Shown here piece by piece: positions 63,327 through 64,000 of a stretch of 64,000 nt of DNA; within the stretch, counting starts at the first letter, position 1, and the number at the start of each line of letters is the position of its first letter. The position numbers and the translations under genes were made by a program. Origin of the DNA: Flavitalea plasmicola (GTDB taxonomy: Bacteria; Bacteroidota; Bacteroidia; Chitinophagales; Chitinophagaceae); NCBI RefSeq assembly GCF_030546645.1, contig NZ_JAUOTO010000003.1, positions 62,001 to 126,000 of the forward strand, in the 5' to 3' direction. Below the pieces are notes generated by a model that searched no databases, had not been told where the DNA came from, and saw nothing but the letters and a program-made list of their open reading frames with translations.

Positions 63327-64000
63327 ATGCAAAAATTCACTCTTAAAAGCACTTTGCCATTTATTACGCTGGTAGTGATAGCTGTCGCAGCTATATTCGT
63401 TCCGACACTACCTAATTTTGACGAGGGGAAATACAATGTGGCCGACATCGCCTGGATCCTGGTCGCGACCGCCCTGGTTTTTTTAATGACCCCCGGTCTT
63501 GCTTTTTTCTACGGCGGTATGGTTAACCGGAAGAACGTACTTTCCACTATGATGAAAAGCGTAGTTGCGGCAGGTGTGGTAGGAGTGTTGTGGATCGTGG
63601 TCGGGTATAGCCTCTGCTTTGGCGATTCCATCCATGGGATCATTGGGAGCCCCGCTACACATTTGTTTTACAAAGACGTCATGTCCGGTAAGCCCTGGGT
63701 TGCCGCGACCTCTATTCCCAAGGGGCTCTTCTCCATGTTTCAATTGATGTTTGCCATCATTACCCCCGGTCTGGTGGTAGGCGCCATTGCTGAGCGCATG
63801 CGGTTCTCAGCCTATGTGCTTTTCACCGTGCTGTTCAGCCTGCTGGTTTACGCTCCCCTGGCTCACTGGAGCTGGCATCCCGATGGGTTCCTCGCCAAGA
63901 TGGGCGCCCTTGACTTCGCCGGCGGTACCGTAGTGCATATCTCCGCCGGTTGCGCCGCTCTGGCAGGCGCCCTGGTGCTGAAACGCAGGAAGTCTCATAT
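63327..64000 (+). CDS. amt: Ammonium transporter, 3' end beyond the window
   Basis: Amt/MEP/Rh-family ammonium channel, cut by the right edge after about 224 codons. It begins MQKFTLKSTLPFITLVVIAV (signal-like helix), then DIAWILVATALVFLMTPGLAFFYGGMVNRKNVLSTMMKS, the classic first helices. Conserved segments MFAIITPGLVVGAIAERMRFSAYVLF and FAGGTVVHISAGCAALAGALVL follow, including the His of the conduction pore (VVHISAG). A glnK/glnB partner, if present, would lie outside the window. Confidence 0.95.
   Translation, partial: MQKFTLKSTLPFITLVVIAVAAIFVPTLPNFDEGKYNVADIAWILVATALVFLMTPGLAFFYGGMVNRKNVLSTMMKSVVAAGVVGVLWIVVGYSLCFGDSIHGIIGSPATHLFYKDVMSGKPWVAATSIPKGLFSMFQLMFAIITPGLVVGAIAERMRFSAYVLFTVLFSLLVYAPLAHWSWHPDGFLAKMGALDFAGGTVVHISAGCAALAGALVLKRRKSH

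Overview
The window is a contiguous stretch of chromosome from a Bacteroidota bacterium, most likely of the Chitinophagaceae. The evidence is a SusC/SusD pair, type IX secretion sorting domains, families typical of the phylum (DUF2911, DUF3570, DUF4266, DUF3810), weak Shine-Dalgarno signals, and promoter-like TTTG-N19-TAnnTTTG elements. Coding density is very high and base composition looks even, apart from an AT-rich island before the last gene. I saw no rRNA, tRNA, CRISPR array, prophage or insertion sequence. The window cuts a gene at each end.

Layout. 1-7.2 kb (minus): an envelope AsmA/TamB-like giant whose start is disturbed at a C5 run, a DinB-like protein and gamma-glutamyltransferase. 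7.3-14.4 kb (plus): an M14 metallopeptidase, an exported PIG-L deacetylase, two mini membrane proteins and a sodium:solute symporter. 14.4-22.7 kb (minus): the most unusual locus, a tight run encoding a small membrane-anchored protein, four AhpD/CMD-family paralogues, an MFS transporter, SusC and SusD. 22.8-26.9 kb: a DUF2911-TPR protein, an ECF sigma factor with a chimeric anti-sigma/TonB-like partner, and a divergent surface protein with an internal signal peptide. 26.9-40.4 kb: mostly housekeeping and metabolic genes (XerD, YkgJ-type cysteine cluster, YraN, ManA, clan GH-D glycosidase, RNase HI, acyl-CoA carboxylase, DUF3810, Dcd, PPTase, DUF2130, AraC regulator, M48 lipoprotein, exported bicupin). 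40.4-50.2 kb (plus): an ABC exporter, an OmpR-type two-component system and a complete tripartite RND efflux pump. 50.2-57.1 kb: GH8 glycosidase, kelch protein, a thioredoxin-ApbE-DUF4266-DUF3570 cassette and a T9SS cargo with duplicated PA14-like domains. 57.3-64 kb: a lone AhpD-like protein, a heptad inverted repeat, PBP1A, a LytS/LytR-type pair, an exported protein of unknown function and the start of an ammonium transporter.

How the genes work together. The SusC/SusD-CMD-MFS run looks like one transcription unit that would move a compound across both membranes and process it with CxxC redox enzymes; its substrate is unknown. The thioredoxin-ApbE-DUF4266-DUF3570 cassette looks like an envelope redox or cofactor-attachment module. 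The ABC-RR-HK-TolC-RND-MFP run looks like a self-regulated efflux locus. The sigma/anti-sigma pair and its divergent neighbour share a SusC-like carboxypeptidase-regulatory domain plus a TonB-box-like motif, which suggests cell-surface signalling.
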